Below are positions 1 to 7,714 of a stretch of DNA of 64,000 nucleotides, piece by piece (the stretch's first letter is position 1; each line of letters begins with the position of its first letter). The stretch is taken from positions 22,074-86,073 of the forward strand of contig CAZAJX010000002.1 in NCBI GenBank assembly GCA_964485815.1, written 5' to 3'. The position numbers were made by a program, and so were the translations under genes. This DNA is from SFLA01 sp964485815 (lineage in GTDB: Bacteria > Bacillota > Clostridia > Oscillospirales > CAG-382). Under the pieces are notes generated by a model. That model did not search any database. It had not been told where the DNA came from and worked only from the letters and a program-made list of their open reading frames with translations.

Positions 1-641
1 TCCACTGTAATCAGTCACACGCGCCTTTTCCCGTATACTGCAAAGAGATACGTGATAGATGTAAAAGAGCCATAGAATGCACTGCAGAAGCAGGCGGAAG
101 CATTTGTATTATCCATCCCGATAACTACAAAACTCCCGAAGAGAACGCGGAGATGTATTTTGAATTACTTCCCTTTGCGAAGGAACACGGAGTTAAGATT
201 GCCACAGAAAATATGTGGAACTGGTCGGATGAAAAGAACTGCGCCGCTCACGCCGCGTGTTCTTCTGCCGAAAGCTTTCTTGCACATCTTAATGCGGTGA
301 ATGACGAATATTTTGTAGCTTGTCTTGATATCGGACACGCTGAAATGATGGGTGAAGATACCTCTGCACCTCTTATGATAGAAGCGCTGGGACATCATCT
401 TCAGGCGCTCCACATACACGATAACGACAAAAAGTATGATTCACACAACATACCCTTTTCTATGCAGATAGATTTCGATGCTGTAGCCGCTTCCCTTAAA
501 AAGATAGGATACAGCGGTTATCTTACCCTTGAAGCGGACAGATATATTGCTAACTGCGGCGCACGCACCGAAGACGAAGTATACAAGTGTGTTTGCGCGC
601 TTGCGGAATCGGCAAGACAGCTTGAAAAATTAATAAAATAG
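1..641 (+). CDS. Sugar phosphate isomerase/epimerase, 5'-truncated
   Basis: The frame is open from the left edge (first full codon at base 3), so the start lies outside the window; 212 residues are visible. The protein reads as a xylose-isomerase-like TIM barrel (AP endonuclease family 2): an HCNQSHAPFP segment near the visible start, IIHPDN, TENMWNW, LDIGHAEMMG, HIHDND and a final LEAD strand, which in this family supply the divalent-metal-binding Glu, Asp and His residues. Members isomerise or epimerise keto-sugars or inositol derivatives in the cytosol; the substrate cannot be told. It ends 3 bases before the stop of the convergent transporter gene. Confidence 0.85.
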   Translation, partial: HCNQSHAPFPVYCKEIRDRCKRAIECTAEAGGSICIIHPDNYKTPEENAEMYFELLPFAKEHGVKIATENMWNWSDEKNCAAHAACSSAESFLAHLNAVNDEYFVACLDIGHAEMMGEDTSAPLMIEALGHHLQALHIHDNDKKYDSHNIPFSMQIDFDAVAASLKKIGYSGYLTLEADRYIANCGARTEDEVYKCVCALAESARQLEKLIK

Positions 642-644
642 GTT

Positions 645-1811
645 TTATGCTTTATTCTTTGCGGTGATTTTAAAGGTAAGTTCTGTCATAACGACCATAA
701 GTGCTATAAACACAAGGAGATATACGGGCAAAAGCCAATATCCCACCCATTTTCCGAGCACGCCGTAAAGGGGCAGCATAAATGTTGAGCCAAGGTACGC
801 ACCCGCCATTTGTATGCCGATGATGGCGCCTGAGTTTTTTGCGCCGAAGTTTGCGGGAGTGGAATGAATAATGCAGGGATAGATAGGTGCATATCCCAAG
901 CCGATAATAATAAACGCCGCAACGGATAAATAATTGCTGTTTGCGGGGAAAAAAAGACAAGTAATTCCGCATACCGTTATTACAGTGCCAAGCAATATCA
1001 TTTTACGGTCGCCGATCTTGTCCATTAAAAATCCACCGATGAATCTGCCTGCTGTAAGTCCGATAAAAACAAGGGAGGCATATGCGGCAGCAGTTTCGCT
1101 GTCAACGCCTTTTGCTTGCGTAAAGTAGGTGCTTGCCCACCCCATAGCCGTGGATTCAGCGGCACAGTACGCAAAAAAGCCAATGAGTATAAGCGGTACT
1201 CCTTTAATCTTAAAAGCTCCGATTATACCAACACTTTTTTCGTCTTCAGCAATGTTAGCTTTGCTTACGTTTATTTTCCAGACTCGCAGCGTGAACAGCA
1301 AAATAAGTCCAATAACTATCTGTATGACAGCTACCGTTCGGTAACCGTTATGCCAGGTAGAGCTTGCGAGTGCGTGACTCATTACAAAAGGACTGACGAT
1401 AGTTCCCACGCCCCAAAAGCAATGAAGCCAGCTCATATGCTTTGAAGTATAGTGTAATGCTACATAGTTGTTTAGCGCGGCATCGATCGCGCCTGCACCA
1501 AGACCGTAAGGAATTGCAAAGACCAATATCATCCAATACTTTGTTGAAAATGAAAATCCCAACAGCGCAACCGCGGTGAGAAATACGCTGACGGTGGTAA
1601 CCAAAGCTGTTCCCAGCTTTCTTGTAAGCTTATCGGACAAAAGGCCGGAAATAATCGTACAGCCGGATATTATCATAGTTACAATTCCCATATACGGTAT
1701 GGAAACGCCGAAATCTGCGTGCATAACCGGCCAACCTGCACCCAACAAGGAATCGGGTAATCCCAAGCTTACAAATGCAACGTATATTAAAGCAAGTAAA
1801 AGTGAGTACAT
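645..1811 (-). CDS. MFS transporter
   Basis: A 388-residue polytopic membrane protein with about 12 hydrophobic segments and the usual Major Facilitator layout: a short charged loop after TM2 (SDKLTRKLG) and its repeat in the second half (GGFLMDKIGDRK). The N-terminal SLGLPDSLLGAGWP segment resembles FucP/YfkF-like sugar-permease-type MFS members common in Clostridia. The chosen ATG at 1811 is preceded by AAGGAA placed right after the stop codon of sfsA; an upstream in-frame ATG at 1832 would overlap sfsA and lacks a ribosome site. It is cotranscribed with sfsA. Substrate unknown. Confidence 0.85.
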   Translation of the reverse strand: MYSLLLALIYVAFVSLGLPDSLLGAGWPVMHADFGVSIPYMGIVTMIISGCTIISGLLSDKLTRKLGTALVTTVSVFLTAVALLGFSFSTKYWMILVFAIPYGLGAGAIDAALNNYVALHYTSKHMSWLHCFWGVGTIVSPFVMSHALASSTWHNGYRTVAVIQIVIGLILLFTLRVWKINVSKANIAEDEKSVGIIGAFKIKGVPLILIGFFAYCAAESTAMGWASTYFTQAKGVDSETAAAYASLVFIGLTAGRFIGGFLMDKIGDRKMILLGTVITVCGITCLFFPANSNYLSVAAFIIIGLGYAPIYPCIIHSTPANFGAKNSGAIIGIQMAGAYLGSTFMLPLYGVLGKWVGYWLLPVYLLVFIALMVVMTELTFKITAKNKA

Positions 1812-1821
1812 AATGAGTTCC

Positions 1822-2505
1822 TTAAAATTCAAACGGTATTATTTTACTTATCTTTACTTCATCGGGAAATACGATGCAATCCACGGCAATTACCTTTACC
1901 CCATCATCGACAGCTGAACGAAGTGTGTATCCGAATTCCGGATGGGTATCGTAATTTGGTGAAACAGACACCGCGCCGCTGAATTGAGCAACAAAGACTA
2001 TATATGCATCATATCCGCTTTTCACACAATCTCTAAGCTCGTTTATGTGCTTGAGTCCCCGTTCGGTAGGTGCATCGGGAAAGCGACATACGCCATTTTC
2101 TTCCAGCGTAACGCCTTTTACCTCGATAAATGCGGTCTTTTCTCCGTCGACGGCTTTAATGTCAAATCTTGAATTTCCGTAGGTAACTTCCCTGCTGAAA
2201 ATCGCTTTATCGGAAAACATGCCGCTTTTGGGAAGCCATTCAAACACAAGATCGTTGGGAAGCTGTGAGTCCATATTTATTAAGGTACTGCCCCGCTTGT
2301 ATACGGCGATAAGATCGTATTTTGTTTTTCTGTTTTGGTTATCCGAAACCGAGAGTATGATACGGTTTCCCGAAACGAGAAGCTCCTTGCATCTTCCGGT
2401 ATTTTTAATATGTACGGTTTGCGGTGTTCCGTCAATAATAACAGTCCCCACAAATCTGTTATGGCGTTCGTGAAAAATACCGTGGGTGATTTTATCGTAT
2501 TTCAT
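1822..2505 (-). CDS. sfsA: SfsA family DNA/RNA nuclease (sugar fermentation stimulation protein)
   Basis: The 227-residue protein matches SfsA in length and motifs: FVGTVIIDGTPQTVHIKNTGRCKE near the N-terminus in shortened form (HIKNTGRCKEL), then IEVKGVTLEENG and FPDAPTERGLKHINEL, the conserved PD-(D/E)XK-like catalytic region, and YIVFVAQF. SfsA was first linked to maltose metabolism in E. coli and contains a nuclease-like fold. The ATG at 2505 follows AAAGGAATTGT. It is first in a two-gene unit with the MFS transporter. Confidence 0.92.
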   Translation of the reverse strand: MKYDKITHGIFHERHNRFVGTVIIDGTPQTVHIKNTGRCKELLVSGNRIILSVSDNQNRKTKYDLIAVYKRGSTLINMDSQLPNDLVFEWLPKSGMFSDKAIFSREVTYGNSRFDIKAVDGEKTAFIEVKGVTLEENGVCRFPDAPTERGLKHINELRDCVKSGYDAYIVFVAQFSGAVSVSPNYDTHPEFGYTLRSAVDDGVKVIAVDCIVFPDEVKISKIIPFEF

Positions 2506-2547
2506 ACAATTCCTTTATAAGTACAAAATAATTAAAGCGGTGGTAAA

Positions 2548-3057
2548 ATGGAAATCAGAATAGCAAAACATGAAGATTTGAACACAATAGAAATCATTTT
2601 TGAAAATGCCCGCAAATATATGCGTGCGAACGGAAATTTAAAGCAATGGGCGGACGGTTATCCGTACACAGAAACTATTGTTGCGGATATCAACGCGCAG
2701 GTTTGCTACGTTTGTGTGGAAAACGATGATATTATCGGCGTATTTTCTCTGTTAAACGGACCCGACAAAACGTATTCATATATTATGGGAAGCGGTTGGC
2801 TGAACGGTGAAGAATACGGCGTTATACACAGAATTGCCGTTAATAATAACCGACACGGTGTTGCATCTGAATGTATAAAATTTGCCGAAAATCGCTATAA
2901 AAACCTTCGCATTGACACTCACAAGGACAACAAGCCCATGAGAAGCTTTCTTAAAAAGCACGGATTTTCGGAATGCGGTATTATACATTTGGAAAATGGT
3001 GATGAACGTATCGCGTATCACAAGGTAATTTCCGGAGCGGAAGCGAATAAGGATTGA
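2548..3057 (+). CDS. GNAT family N-acetyltransferase
   Basis: A 169-residue cytosolic acetyl-CoA-dependent acyltransferase. It starts MEIRIAKHEDLNTIEIIFENARKY, as GNAT domains do (quoted in part), has the central strand YVCVENDDIIGVFSLL, and the acetyl-CoA pyrophosphate-binding part IHRIAVNNNRHGVASECI followed by LRIDTHKDNKPMRSFL and KHGFSECG. The substrate is unknown. Its last 40 bases overlap the 3' end of the convergent RadC-like gene. Confidence 0.85.
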   Translation: MEIRIAKHEDLNTIEIIFENARKYMRANGNLKQWADGYPYTETIVADINAQVCYVCVENDDIIGVFSLLNGPDKTYSYIMGSGWLNGEEYGVIHRIAVNNNRHGVASECIKFAENRYKNLRIDTHKDNKPMRSFLKKHGFSECGIIHLENGDERIAYHKVISGAEANKD

Positions 3058-3422
3058 GATTCGTTTTTGGTTACTATTATATGATCGATCAGCTTTATTC
3101 CGTTGACATACAACAGCTTTATTATGTGCTTTGTTGCGACTATATCACTTTCCGACGGTTCCGCCGAACCTGACGGATGGTTGTGATACAGCACTACTCT
3201 TTTGCAGGAAAGGCTTATTGCGTATTCTATAAGACTTTTCACGTCGTAATCAACAGTATAAGAAATACCACTGCTCAGCTGTACCAAACTTATGAGGTTG
3301 TTTTTAGCATCCATAAAGGCTGCGCATGCAACTTCATACGAAAGCAGTGATAACTTTTCTCGCACGATTTCGGTAATCTCATCAACGGTCACGATTTCCT
3401 TTTCATTACTTAACAATATCAT
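3018..3422 (-). CDS. Stand-alone RadC-type JAB/MPN domain protein
   Basis: The 134-residue protein contains the JAMM zinc motif of RadC proteins, HNHPSG followed ten residues after the second His by Asp (HNHPSGSAEPSESD), and a terminal DHIIVT strand. Full RadC (UPF0758) proteins are about 220 residues with an N-terminal helix-hairpin-helix; that half is absent and the protein starts directly with a linker to the JAB domain. The function of RadC domains is unsettled despite the DNA-repair name. The start at 3422 has only a weak ribosome site (AAGAAAG). The gene could be a truncated descendant or a genuinely short family member. Confidence 0.7.
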   Translation of the reverse strand: MILLSNEKEIVTVDEITEIVREKLSLLSYEVACAAFMDAKNNLISLVQLSSGISYTVDYDVKSLIEYAISLSCKRVVLYHNHPSGSAEPSESDIVATKHIIKLLYVNGIKLIDHIIVTKNESQSLFASAPEITL

Positions 3423-3447
3423 AACAAATATCTTTCTTAACTAATCA

Positions 3448-3528
3448 CCCCAAGAAACCTGACTGCTTCTTGGGGACCCAGACAATTACCCCAAGAAGCT
3501 AACCGCTTCTTGGGGACCCCTACAATTA
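3448..3528. repeat. Two tandem ~41-bp hairpin repeats
   Basis: Two adjacent copies (3448-3488 and 3489-3528) each form a hairpin: CCCCAAGAA pairs with TTCTTGGGG, and the second copy has an 11-bp perfect stem (CCCCAAGAAGC / GCTTCTTGGGG) around TAACC. Each is followed by GGACCC and ACAATTA. The block lies in the gap between the RadC-like and CBS genes. Confidence 0.75.
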
Positions 3529-3558
3529 AACCGTTCTGCGTGATATGCGGAACGGTTT
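3528..3558 (-). terminator. Hairpin downstream of the CBS gene
   Basis: AAACCGTTC (3528-3536) pairs with GAACGGTTT (3550-3558). On the minus strand the stem ends in TTTAATT, a weak U-tract, just beyond the stop codon of the CBS gene. It acts together with the tandem hairpins to separate the CBS and RadC-like genes. Confidence 0.55.
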
Positions 3559-3564
3559 AAGATT

Positions 3565-3972
3565 TTATACGGTAAGGTATGTGCCTGTAAAATATTTAAT
3601 AATCCTGCCTCTTGTAATTATACCGACGAATACGCCGCGTGCATCGATAACCGGCAAGAAGTTTTGTGCTTGAACCTTATGAAGTAACTCCTCAGGTGAC
3701 GCGGTAATATCGATAGGCGGATTCCAATCGGTACGCATAATCTCTCTGACAGTGCGTTTTTCCTGACTTTTCAGATCAGATTCGTTACGGTTTACAATAT
3801 CCCATAAAAAATCGCCCTCGTTCACCGTGCCGACATATTTTCCCTCACTATCAATAACGGGAAGTGCCGTATAACCGTGAAATCGCATTTTTTCAAGTGC
3901 TTGGCGGAGTGTGCAGTTGATTTCTACATACGCAACATTGCTTTTTGGCGTAAGGAACTGGAAAATGTTCAT
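3565..3972 (-). CDS. CBS-domain pair protein
   Basis: A 135-residue protein that is almost entirely a Bateman module: two CBS motifs, residues about 8-60 (ALEKMRFHGYTALPVIDSEG) and 75-135 (FLPVIDARGVFVGIITRGRI). Such modules bind adenosine nucleotides and regulate partner enzymes or channels. The ATG at 3972 is chosen because GGGGGGAG lies immediately upstream; an 18-codon upstream extension lacks a ribosome site. No partner is adjacent, so the ligand and target are unknown. Confidence 0.85.
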   Translation of the reverse strand: MNIFQFLTPKSNVAYVEINCTLRQALEKMRFHGYTALPVIDSEGKYVGTVNEGDFLWDIVNRNESDLKSQEKRTVREIMRTDWNPPIDITASPEELLHKVQAQNFLPVIDARGVFVGIITRGRIIKYFTGTYLTV

Positions 3973-4062
3973 ATTTCTCCCCCCTGTATTTATATTGTAC
4001 CATTTAATTATGAACATTTCAAGCACAATATGAATAAACCAAACAAAAACTCCGACACTTCT

Positions 4063-4199
4063 GCGTTGTATTCTAAAAGACGCAACGCTAGTTTTCGGAT
4101 ACCGCCGAGTGATATTGCTTTAGGCAGTCTTCAACCGAATAAAATATCACTGAAACCGTAGGGCTTTAATATCACTTTTGATTTATCAAAAATATCACT
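4063..4199. repeat. Inverted-repeat (MITE-like) cluster with ATATCAC boxes
   Basis: The 185-bp gap after the S41-like gene contains AGTGATATT at 4108 and three inverted copies AATATCACT at 4143, 4168 and 4191, plus GCGTTG/CAACGC (4063-4068 / 4083-4088). No ORF is present. It resembles remnants of small palindromic elements of Clostridia; the identification is by appearance only. Confidence 0.5.
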
Positions 4200-4211
4200 A
4201 TGAGACCTGTT

Positions 4212-5456
4212 TCACAATATTGCTATTTTAGAGTTGATTTTATTTAGTACAGAGGTAGCAACATCTTTACTGTCTATCCAATAATCTGGTTCGAAGCCAA
4301 CTGCTTCAACGATGTTTGTGTCGAATACTTTTTGCGGACACCATAGCACTACTTTAGAATTAGGTAAATAGTAAATACATAAATCTCCAAAACATCCTAT
4401 TCCCAGTGAATTGCATCCATAAAAAGTAACACGTGGAAGAGTTGCTGCCCAAGCAACTGCGATTTCGGCGGAAGACGCCACCATATCATTGATTATTACA
4501 TGAAGTTCACCATTGAATAAATCAGCACTTTCTGTTTGCTCATTACAAATTTGTTCAAAACGATAGGGAATATCTTGGATGATCCCATACTCTTTGGCGT
4601 GAACAAGAGTCGACTTTAATTCCAGAAATTTCAATGTGTCACGAAAACCACCAGTGAGACCGAGCAGGAACTGTTTTGGGAGTTCCGAATTGCCGCCAAG
4701 ATTATTCGATAAATCCCAAATTACATGCTTATAATTTCGGCATTTTTTACCAATCTCATAAAGTTTATTCTTTTGCGCTTCTGAATCGCCAACAAAACTC
4801 GAACATGTGATTATCGCAGTATCTTCGTGGTAACATTCATCAACCAAGAATTCTTCCGTAGATGTATGACTTTTTATTTTATGAACAGGTAAAACTTCTT
4901 CATTATTCCCTATTCTGACGAATATTACCTCAATCTGCTCTTTACTGCGAACGCCTATCAAATATGTAGCAGCTCCATTCATTGAGACTGTTGGAAAAAT
5001 ACGCAAGGAGCTATCAAAAGAAATCGGCTTGCCAGAACATAAATCAAAATAAGAGTCATTCGTTTTGGTAAGACGCAAGTCAGACACGAAAGTGTGCACT
5101 TTTTTGTAGAAACCTTTTCCGTAATCTTGCGTTGATAAAGATAAATGCCCATCGGAAATAAAAGACAGATGTTTACATATCAAGTCAATCAATTCATTCG
5201 GAGTGATTTTTTCCAAAGAATTTAATTCATCCAAGATGGAAATAAAGGCTGTTCTAAATAAGGTTTCATCATAATGGGGATAACCGCTATATGCATTCTC
5301 CAAAACATATTGGACATACAAAACATCATCTCTTGCATCATCAATTGATAATTTAACAGGTGTGACCTTATATAAACTTTCGCCATCATTAAATTTTCTC
5401 CGCAGAACTGTCATCGGTTCTGTTGCAGAATATTTAAGGTATTCGGTGTTGTTCAT
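4212..5456 (-). CDS. S41-like peptidase family protein, no signal peptide
   Basis: The 414-residue protein has the tail-specific-protease fold landmarks: HLSFISDGHLSL (the S41 N-terminal GDGH-like segment), DLSNNLGGNSE (usual DxRxNxGG), and VASSAEIAVAWAA, where a Ser before Ala-Glu is the expected nucleophile, then a C-terminal GFEPDYWID. There is no export signal or obvious PDZ domain, so it would be cytosolic. The Lys of CtpA-type enzymes, normally in a GKxxxGKG loop after the nucleophile, is not seen in YGCNSLGIGCFGD. ATG at 5456 follows GAGGAAG. It has its own promoter and is flanked by repeats; composition is more A+T-rich than its neighbours, compatible with transfer. Confidence 0.7.
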   Translation of the reverse strand: MNNTEYLKYSATEPMTVLRRKFNDGESLYKVTPVKLSIDDARDDVLYVQYVLENAYSGYPHYDETLFRTAFISILDELNSLEKITPNELIDLICKHLSFISDGHLSLSTQDYGKGFYKKVHTFVSDLRLTKTNDSYFDLCSGKPISFDSSLRIFPTVSMNGAATYLIGVRSKEQIEVIFVRIGNNEEVLPVHKIKSHTSTEEFLVDECYHEDTAIITCSSFVGDSEAQKNKLYEIGKKCRNYKHVIWDLSNNLGGNSELPKQFLLGLTGGFRDTLKFLELKSTLVHAKEYGIIQDIPYRFEQICNEQTESADLFNGELHVIINDMVASSAEIAVAWAATLPRVTFYGCNSLGIGCFGDLCIYYLPNSKVVLWCPQKVFDTNIVEAVGFEPDYWIDSKDVATSVLNKINSKIAIL

Positions 5457-5493
5457 TCTCTTCCTCGTAAATTCATATTTATCGGTTAGTTAT

Positions 5494-5522
5494 ATTATAG
5501 CATACTTTAAGTCAATAGTAAA
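5494..5522 (-). promoter_or_regulatory. Promoter of the S41-like gene
   Basis: Minus strand: TTTACT (5522-5517), 17-bp spacer, TATAAT (5499-5494), about 35 bases upstream of the start codon. Confidence 0.6.
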
Positions 5523-5526
5523 GGAA

Positions 5527-5563
5527 TTAAAAAATACCCATGATGTTTCGACATCATGGGTAT
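5527..5563 (-). terminator. Terminator of the purA-DUF1846-glnN operon
   Basis: A perfect 13-bp stem (ATACCCATGATGT 5534-5546 with ACATCATGGGTAT 5551-5563) closed by a 4-base loop, followed on the minus strand by TTTTTT (5533 downward). It lies about 60 bases after the glnN stop. Confidence 0.9.
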
Positions 5564-5626
5564 AATTTGCTTTATAGAGAACTTTCTTCAAGGTACAACG
5601 CTTATTTGTCGGGGCTTTTAATTATA

Positions 5627-7702
5627 TTAAAGAAGAATTTCGGTATATGTGGGGAACGGCCACATATCTTTGGGGACGTATAACTCAGCGGTATCTGCCG
5701 CTTCGCGCAACCTATCCATACAAGGAATGATCTGTGTGGCAAACAAACGCGCTTTTTCAAGTTTATCGGAAACAGCCTTTGCCTTATCCAACAGAACGGA
5801 AAGCGATTCACACTCGTTATAAATAGAAACGGCGCAATCGTTAAGCTTTAAAGCAAGCTCGTATTCGACTTTATCCGACAAAACAAGTTTCTTTTTCTTT
5901 TCGGCGTTATCACACACACAAGCTACATAAGACGATACTGCAGGCAATATCTGACGGCGTGCCATATGTACCATTGTAGAACCATCAACGTTAACTGTTT
6001 TGGAATACTCGTCCAGCATAACATCGTAACGTGAAAGCATTTCTTTTTCGGTAAGAATTCCGTGCTTTCCGAAAATGCGGATATTTTTTTCGGAAATATA
6101 ATGCGGGAGAGCCTGAGCAGTATTGGCGAGATTGAGTAATCCGCGGCGCTGTGCTTCTCTTACCCATTCTTCGGAATAGTTATTACCGTTAAAAATGATA
6201 CGTTTGTGGTTGTAATAAGTATCGGCAATGATCGAATCCACGGTTTTGGAAATATCATCGGAATTATCAAGAATATCGGCAAATTCGCAAAGAGATTCGG
6301 CAACAACGGTATTGATCACCGTGTTGCACATTGCGATGGACATAGAAGAACCGGGCATTCTGAATTCAAATTTATTACCCGTAAAAGCAAAGGGAGAAGT
6401 TCTGTTTCTGTCTTCACCATCATTTGCAAACTGAGGTAAAACGTTTACGCCCAAGGGAAGCTGCTGGCTTTCATCGGTAACGATCTGTGAGCCGTTTACA
6501 AAAGATTTTAAGGTATCGGTAATACGCTTGCCGAGGAAAACAGAAATTATAGCAGGAGGCGCCTCGTAGCCGCCAAGACGTTTGTCATTACCGGCAGTAG
6601 CTACAGAAATTCTTATAAGATCCTGATAATTATCGACACCCTTGAGAACTGCGCAAACCATAAGCAGGAAAAGCTTGTTAGAAGGCATATCATCGCCCGG
6701 ATCGAGAAGATTCTTTCCGTCGGCAGACAACGACCAGTTATTGTGTTTACCGCTTCCGTTAATGGAATTAAAAGGCTTTTCCGCAAGCAGACAACGCAAT
6801 CCGTTTTCCTTTGCTGCCTTTTTCATAATATCCATTGTAAGCTGGTTTTGGTCGGTAGCGCGGTTACAATCCGTAAATATGGGGGCAAGCTCGTATTGAC
6901 AGGGAGCGGCTTCGTTGTGCTCCGTTTTTGCGGGGATTCCTCTCATCCAAAGCTCTCTGTCAAGAGTTGTCATAAAATTCTTTACTTTAAAGGGAATTAT
7001 ACCGAAATAGTGATCGTCAAGCTCCTGACCTTTGGGGGCGGGTGCGCCGAACAAGGTTTTGCCGGTGATCTTAAGATCTTCGCGCTTGTGGTAAACGTCC
7101 TCATCCACAAGGAAATATTCCTGCTCACCGCCAACCATCGGAGCCACGCGGCGAGGATTGATATCGAAATGCTTTAACAAGCGCTTTGCTTGGACATCCA
7201 ACGCCTGAATAGAACGGAGCAACGGTGTCTTTCTGTCAAGACATTCGCCGCTGTAAGAACAGAAGGCGGAAGGAATGTAAAGCGTATCGTCTTTGACAAA
7301 TGCATCGGACGTAGGGTCCCAAGCGGTACAACCACGGGCTTCAAAGGTAGCGCGAAGACCGCCTGAAGGGAAAGAAGATGCATCGGGCTCGCTGGTGATA
7401 AGATCTTTGCCGGAAAAGCCTACGATGATCTGACCTGTTCCCTTTTCAAGAGAAAAGAAAGAATCGTGCTTTTCTGCGGTAATACCCGTCATCGGCTGAA
7501 ACCAATGTGTATAATGAGTAGCGCCTTTTTCGATAGCCCACTCTTTCATTGCGGAAGCAACAACGTTTGCCAAAGAAATATCAAGACTTCTGCCGTTTTC
7601 GATAGTTTCCTGCAGACTCTTGTATGCCTCGGGAGGAAGCATTTCTTTGCGTACGTTATCGTTAAATACCATTGTGCCGAAATATTCGGAAATCTTATTC
7701 AT
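5627..7702 (-). CDS. glnN: Glutamine synthetase type III
   Basis: At 691 residues this has the length of type III glutamine synthetase (type I is about 450). Family features are visible: FPSGGLRATFEARGCTAWDP in part (GLRATFEARG), the metal-site stretch GGEQEYFLVD, KTEHNEAAPCQYELAP, NSINGSGKHNNWS, and GNDKRLGGYEAPPAI. It makes glutamine from glutamate, ammonia and ATP in the cytosol. ATG at 7702 follows AAGGAGCTGTCTTT. It is last in the operon purA - DUF1846 - glnN, 12 bases after the previous stop, and is followed by a strong terminator. Confidence 0.95.
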   Translation of the reverse strand: MNKISEYFGTMVFNDNVRKEMLPPEAYKSLQETIENGRSLDISLANVVASAMKEWAIEKGATHYTHWFQPMTGITAEKHDSFFSLEKGTGQIIVGFSGKDLITSEPDASSFPSGGLRATFEARGCTAWDPTSDAFVKDDTLYIPSAFCSYSGECLDRKTPLLRSIQALDVQAKRLLKHFDINPRRVAPMVGGEQEYFLVDEDVYHKREDLKITGKTLFGAPAPKGQELDDHYFGIIPFKVKNFMTTLDRELWMRGIPAKTEHNEAAPCQYELAPIFTDCNRATDQNQLTMDIMKKAAKENGLRCLLAEKPFNSINGSGKHNNWSLSADGKNLLDPGDDMPSNKLFLLMVCAVLKGVDNYQDLIRISVATAGNDKRLGGYEAPPAIISVFLGKRITDTLKSFVNGSQIVTDESQQLPLGVNVLPQFANDGEDRNRTSPFAFTGNKFEFRMPGSSMSIAMCNTVINTVVAESLCEFADILDNSDDISKTVDSIIADTYYNHKRIIFNGNNYSEEWVREAQRRGLLNLANTAQALPHYISEKNIRIFGKHGILTEKEMLSRYDVMLDEYSKTVNVDGSTMVHMARRQILPAVSSYVACVCDNAEKKKKLVLSDKVEYELALKLNDCAVSIYNECESLSVLLDKAKAVSDKLEKARLFATQIIPCMDRLREAADTAELYVPKDMWPFPTYTEILL

Positions 7703-7714
7703 AAAGACAGCTCC

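Noticed and set aside
3448..3528. Tandem repeats as a CRISPR array
   Set aside because: Only two units directly abutting with no spacers, and each unit is itself a hairpin; no cas genes are present.
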